DNA from: Holosporales bacterium
GTDB taxonomy: Bacteria > Pseudomonadota > Alphaproteobacteria > RUG11792
Assembly: GCA_031286725.1 (NCBI GenBank)
Contig: JAITTR010000055.1
Span: 1 to 8,968 of the forward strand
DNA: 8,968 bases
Direction of reading: 5' to 3'
Below are positions 5,886 to 8,968 of this stretch, one piece after another. The translations under genes and the position numbers were made by a program. Below the pieces are notes generated by a model. It was not told the DNA's origin and did no database searches. It saw only the letters and a list, made by a program, of their open reading frames with translations. How positions within the stretch are numbered: the first letter of the stretch is position 1; every line of letters begins with the position of its first letter.

Positions 5886-7736
5886 TTGGAGTTAAGAGCA
5901 TTGTCTTTTGATAATATTAGGAATTTGGCTATTATAGCCCACGTCGACCACGGGAAAACGACGTTAGTTGACGCGTTATTTAAACAGAGCGGTCTATTTA
6001 GAGATAATCAACAAATAGAAACTTGCGCAATGGATTATAATGATTTAGAGCGAGAAAGAGGAATAACGATTCTTGCAAAGTGTACTAGTTTTGTTTGGAA
6101 CGACGTAAAATTAAATATAGTCGATACGCCTGGACATGCTGATTTTGGAGGAGAGGTCGAGCGAATTTTGAGCATGGTCGATGGCGTATTAGTTTTGGTT
6201 GACGCTGCGGAAGGACCTATGCCTCAAACGAAATTCGTTGTTTCAAAGGCTTTAGCATTGGGACTTAATCCTATAGTTGTTATAAACAAAATAGACAAGT
6301 CGGATGCTAGAGTTTCCCAGGTGGTCGACGAAGTTTTTGAATTATTCATGGCTTTAGGGGCAAACGATAAACAGCTTGATTTCCCAATTTTATACGCTTC
6401 TGGCAGAAACGGATGGGCGGTAAAAAATCTTGAAACTGATGAAAGAAAAGATTTAACTCCTCTTTTAGAAACTATCCTTTCTTATGTTCCGGCTCCGGTT
6501 GTCGATATAAATTCTCCATTTAAAATGCTCGTAACGACGTTGGAATACGACCAATATTTAGGAAGAATTTTAACTGGGAAGATAATTAGCGGGACTATAC
6601 AAATAAATGATTCCGTTCGCGCTTTAAGGCCGGGGTTTGAAGGAGAAGTCGAAAGATCGAGATTAACGAAATTACTTGCGTTTGAGGGCCTTAAAAGAAT
6701 TCCGATAGAAAACGCAATAGCCGGGGATATAATAGCGATAGCCGGGCTTGAAAAAGCTACGGTTGCGGATACTATTGCGAGCATTGAGGTTGAGACTCCT
6801 TTGCAATCTCTTCCTATCGATCCGCCGACAATATCAATGACCTTTGCCGTCAACGATTCTCCGCTTGCCGGTAAAGAAGGGAAAAACCTAACCTCAAGAA
6901 TAATCGGAGAAAGATTATTTAAAGAAGCAGATGGTAACGTTTCTATTGCCGTCCAAAAATCTCAGTCTGAAGAATCTTACGAAGTCGCCGGGCGAGGCGA
7001 ATTGCAATTGGGAATTATTATCGAAACGATGAGGCGAGAAGGATTTGAGCTTTCTATTGGTCGTCCTAAAGTTTTATTCCATAAGGATCCAACTACGAGA
7101 GAAACCTTAGAGCCTATAGAGGAATTATACGTTGATTTAGACGACGAGTTTACTGGGATTGTTATTGATAAATTGATTCAAAGAAAAGGCGAAATGACCG
7201 ATATGCGACCTTCTGGCGGAGGAAAAACCAGAATAAAATTTCTGATCCCAACAAGAGGCCTTATAGGATATTATGGGGAGTTTCTTACCGATACGCGAGG
7301 CTCCGGAATAATGAACAGATCTTTTCATTCCTATGCCCCGCATAAAGGCTCAATAGAAGGTAGAAACAAGGGGGTATTAATTTCCATAGCGAACGGAAAG
7401 GCGATTCCTTACGCTTTGTTTTTCTTAAAAGACAGAGGAGCTTTATTTGTAACTCCTGGAGATCCTGTTTACGAAGGTATGATCATAGGAGAAAATAGTC
7501 GCGAAAACGACTTGGAAGTTAATCCAACAAAAGAAAAACAATTATCGAATTGCAGAGCCGCCGGAAAAGATGAAAATATAAAGCTCCCTAATCCAAGATT
7601 AATGTCTTTGGAACAAGCTATCGCTTATATTCAAGAAGACGAAAGAGTCGAGGTGACTCCTAAATCTATTCGATTGAGAAAGAAATACCTGAATTCTCTT
7701 ACTAGAAAGAAAATGAGCCGAATCCGAGACAAATAG
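5886..7736 (+). CDS. typA: Ribosome-associated translational GTPase TypA/BipA
   Basis: A 616-residue GTPase of the EF-G/LepA superfamily that binds the ribosome and affects subunit assembly and stress or cold adaptation. The usual length is about 600-615. GTP-binding motifs are all present: G1 AHVDHGKTT (18-26), G2 in RERGITILAK (56-65), G3 DTPGH (80-84), G4 NKID (134-137) and G5 around SG (172-173). A beta-barrel domain II follows (about 207-300), then EF-G-like domains III and V including AGRGELQLGIIIETMRREGF. The TypA-specific C-terminal domain ends in a basic tail (LRKKYLNSLTRKKMSR). The start is TTG, chosen because GGAGGG lies 8 bases upstream. A second TTG at 5901 is possible but 23 bases from that site. 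This gives a slightly longer N-terminus than usual. It is monocistronic, with no clear terminator before the convergent pseudogene that begins 14 bases downstream. Confidence 0.97.
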   Translation: MELRALSFDNIRNLAIIAHVDHGKTTLVDALFKQSGLFRDNQQIETCAMDYNDLERERGITILAKCTSFVWNDVKLNIVDTPGHADFGGEVERILSMVDGVLVLVDAAEGPMPQTKFVVSKALALGLNPIVVINKIDKSDARVSQVVDEVFELFMALGANDKQLDFPILYASGRNGWAVKNLETDERKDLTPLLETILSYVPAPVVDINSPFKMLVTTLEYDQYLGRILTGKIISGTIQINDSVRALRPGFEGEVERSRLTKLLAFEGLKRIPIENAIAGDIIAIAGLEKATVADTIASIEVETPLQSLPIDPPTISMTFAVNDSPLAGKEGKNLTSRIIGERLFKEADGNVSIAVQKSQSEESYEVAGRGELQLGIIIETMRREGFELSIGRPKVLFHKDPTTRETLEPIEELYVDLDDEFTGIVIDKLIQRKGEMTDMRPSGGGKTRIKFLIPTRGLIGYYGEFLTDTRGSGIMNRSFHSYAPHKGSIEGRNKGVLISIANGKAIPYALFFLKDRGALFVTPGDPVYEGMIIGENSRENDLEVNPTKEKQLSNCRAAGKDENIKLPNPRLMSLEQAIAYIQEDERVEVTPKSIRLRKKYLNSLTRKKMSRIRDK

Positions 7737-7750
7737 CGGGTATAATCGTA

Positions 7751-8255
7751 TCATAAATCCTTTGTCTTTAGATCATGTCCAAATCTAAAACGTTTTATCG
7801 TCTCGTCATCCGCTTGCAGATTCTTTATGCAAGTGCTAACATATAAGTTGTAATCCATTCTTACATTTTGTCGCTTTGGTTTCAGATTAGATTGTTTTTT
7901 ATATGACCAGAACTTTTATCTAAGCGAGGCTTATTGAAGAAACGCTCCTCTGGCGTAGCCTCTCCTAATAGTTCGTAAGTTCTCATAACAACCTCTTTAA
8001 AATTGTTTTTTTGTGTCTATACATTTAATTTCAGAAACCAGATTGAAGATGTTCTCTCCTATACCGCACTTCACACAATGGAAAATACTATTATCATTAT
8101 CAATTGAAACTGAAGTCCCTATAGCTGCCAGAGCCTGACTTACATACTGGGCATATCCATTGTCTTCCCGTTTTGTCTTTTTCGGAAACTCTCCCTACCA
8201 GCTCTTCAAGTCTTCCTCTTAATTTTTGTTTCTTATATTCAAAGTCGGTTACCAT
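7751..8255 (-). pseudogene. Decayed phage/plasmid-type primase fragment (zinc-finger N-terminus)
   Basis: Minus-strand remnant readable only by changing frame at least three times. The likely start is the ATG at 8255 with GAGAG 4 bases upstream; the frame also opens at 8315. It reads MVTDFEYKKQKLRGRLEELV, then WICPVCKSGSGS (Cys pair at 8142-8153), and stops at 8100. Shifted one base, it continues GTSVSIDNDSIFHCVKCGIG and ENIFNLVSEIKCIDT (second Cys pair, 8066-8077), giving a CPVC...CVKC zinc ribbon as in phage primases. Near an A7 run it shifts again to KNNFKEVVMRTYELLGEATP, then again to YVSTCIKNLQ and DDETIKRFRFGHDL, ending at 7751. The last block resembles the segment before the Toprim domain in phage primases, but no Toprim domain follows. 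It appears truncated as well as frameshifted, ending 14 bases from the typA stop. In an intact element it would prime DNA replication. The primase assignment rests on motif memory, not a search. Confidence 0.65.
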
Positions 8256-8290
8256 AAGGCTCTCTTTTATAATTATTTTTTTAATTGTAG

Positions 8291-8321
8291 CATCTGGTGC
8301 ATCTACAAAATGCACCAGATG
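8291..8321. promoter_or_regulatory. Perfect 12+12 inverted repeat, probable operator
   Basis: CATCTGGTGCAT (8291-8302) and ATGCACCAGATG (8310-8321) are exact inverted copies separated by 7 bases. The dyad lies 36 bases upstream of the likely primase start at 8255. On the minus strand it is followed by CTACAATTAAAAA, including a TACAAT hexamer. It has no T run after it and more G+C than its surroundings, which suits a dimeric repressor operator better than a terminator. The cognate repressor is not in the window. Confidence 0.5.
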
Positions 8322-8449
8322 TATTGTTAGTACTTAATACTTAGCAAATTTTACGCTTGATTCCACGGGTATTTGATACCTGTTTGCGGTGCGATATCCC
8401 AATCGCTTTAGGATAATTTTATAGTGATTAATTTTTTGTTATCGTTATG

Positions 8450-8968
8450 TTATAGGGTATTATATTCATTAATCCATGTTATCTTTATAGAGGAGTTAAT
8501 GAATATATCATAGTTCATATCATTTAACTCATTACCTGATAGTGGAGTTTTATCACTATGGCAATATTCTCACTTAAATATTGTTGTAAGTGCATCTAAA
8601 TCTCTTTCAAATGGTTCAAATATTCTTTTAGAAAAATGCCTATCCGTTTTACTGACTTCTTCGAAAGTTGGAATGTTAGGGCAGAGGTTTGATAGAATTC
8701 TTACTGGTAATGTGTAACGCTTTCCCTTATTTACGTTTTGACAATGATCGTATACATATCTTCCGAGGAAGTAGCTATTTGGGTTCTTATGGTCATTTAT
8801 TTTTAAAAGCTCTAATGGATATGTTCCCTTTAAACATCCAACGAAGTAGTTAACAAAGTCTGAGTTGAATCTAAAGAAAATTTCCCCATTATCTATGCTG
8901 TCTGCTCCCCCCTACATGGAAATATTGGTAAATAATACTTTTTCCCTGTCTCTTTTTTCCATGCAAGA
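8450..8968 (-). pseudogene. Broken gene of a mobile-element replication region, 5' end outside window
   Basis: Minus-strand remnant whose start lies beyond the window edge. From 8968 it reads LAWKKETGKKYYLPIFPCRG up to a G6 run (8907-8912). One extra G there would restore the frame into GADSIDNGEIFFRFNSDF, YPLELLKINDHKNPNSYFLG and FEEVSKTDRHFSKRIFEPF. A TGA at 8570-8572 then interrupts it (TIFK-stop-EYCHSDKTPLSGNELND), followed by more open frame to TAA at 8450. The continuity of protein-like sequence across both lesions shows this was one gene. I do not securely recognise the family. KINDHKNPNSYFLGRYVYDH and the position upstream of a primase remnant suggest a plasmid or phage replication protein, but that is inference. 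A sequencing error at the G run could explain one lesion, not the TGA. Confidence 0.6.

Noticed and set aside
7786..7797. 12-base palindrome TAAAACGTTTTA as a binding site
   Set aside because: It falls within a former coding segment of the primase remnant and is simple AT-rich sequence.
7813..7833. Hairpin CTTGCA/TGCAAG downstream of typA as a typA terminator
   Set aside because: It lies about 80 bases past the stop inside the primase remnant, has a short stem, and no T run follows.
8358..8400. Short minus-strand peptide-like frame around 8358-8400 (WDIAPQTGIKYPWNQA)
   Set aside because: It looks protein-like and may be another fragment of the decayed element, but it is too short, and cut off by a stop upstream, to call.
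8570..8572. In-frame TGA where Trp would fit, suggesting UGA recoded to Trp
   Set aside because: The intact genes in the window use TGG for Trp and contain no internal TGA. The TGA sits in a gene that also has a frameshift, so ordinary decay is the simpler reading.

Overview
The window looks like a chromosomal segment of an AT-rich, probably anaerobic or microaerobic alphaproteobacterium. Three things point there: a Ros/MucR-family regulator (a family largely confined to Alphaproteobacteria), a class I (archaeal-type) lysyl-tRNA synthetase of the kind common in that class, and an oxygen-sensitive class III ribonucleotide reductase. The low G+C would suit a host- or gut-associated lineage, but that is inference.

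Layout. Positions 1-715 hold one doubtful minus-strand ORF, copy A of a double-hairpin repeat, and a region with nothing I recognise. 716-1147 (minus) is a mucR-like gene with its own promoter candidate and a clear terminator. 1148-1502 is a very AT-rich intergenic stretch with a CtrA-like box. 1503-1709 is a small unrecognised ORF. Copy B of the repeat lies at 1809-1891 in opposite orientation to copy A, so the two copies bracket the mucR block as an inverted pair.

1973-5754 is a tight plus-strand operon: lysK (class I LysRS), nrdD (class III ribonucleotide reductase catalytic chain, overlapping lysK by 11 bases), and a 57-residue ORF carrying the RVxGY glycyl-radical segment that the main NrdD chain lacks. 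The reductase therefore appears split into a catalytic/zinc chain and a separate glycyl-radical peptide. The activase gene nrdG is not in the window. A weak hairpin and a good promoter separate this operon from typA (5886-7736), a complete translational GTPase gene with a TTG start.

Downstream of typA, 7751-8968 on the minus strand is a decayed replication module of a phage, plasmid or integrative element. It holds a primase-like gene broken by at least three frameshifts. Upstream of that is a perfect 12+12 palindrome resembling an operator. Furthest upstream is a second broken gene with a frameshift at a G run and an internal TGA, running off the window end.

The most interesting items are the split class III reductase, the inverted pair of double-hairpin repeats (one read through by an ORF), and the decaying replication module, which conventional ORF calling would reduce to one short hypothetical.
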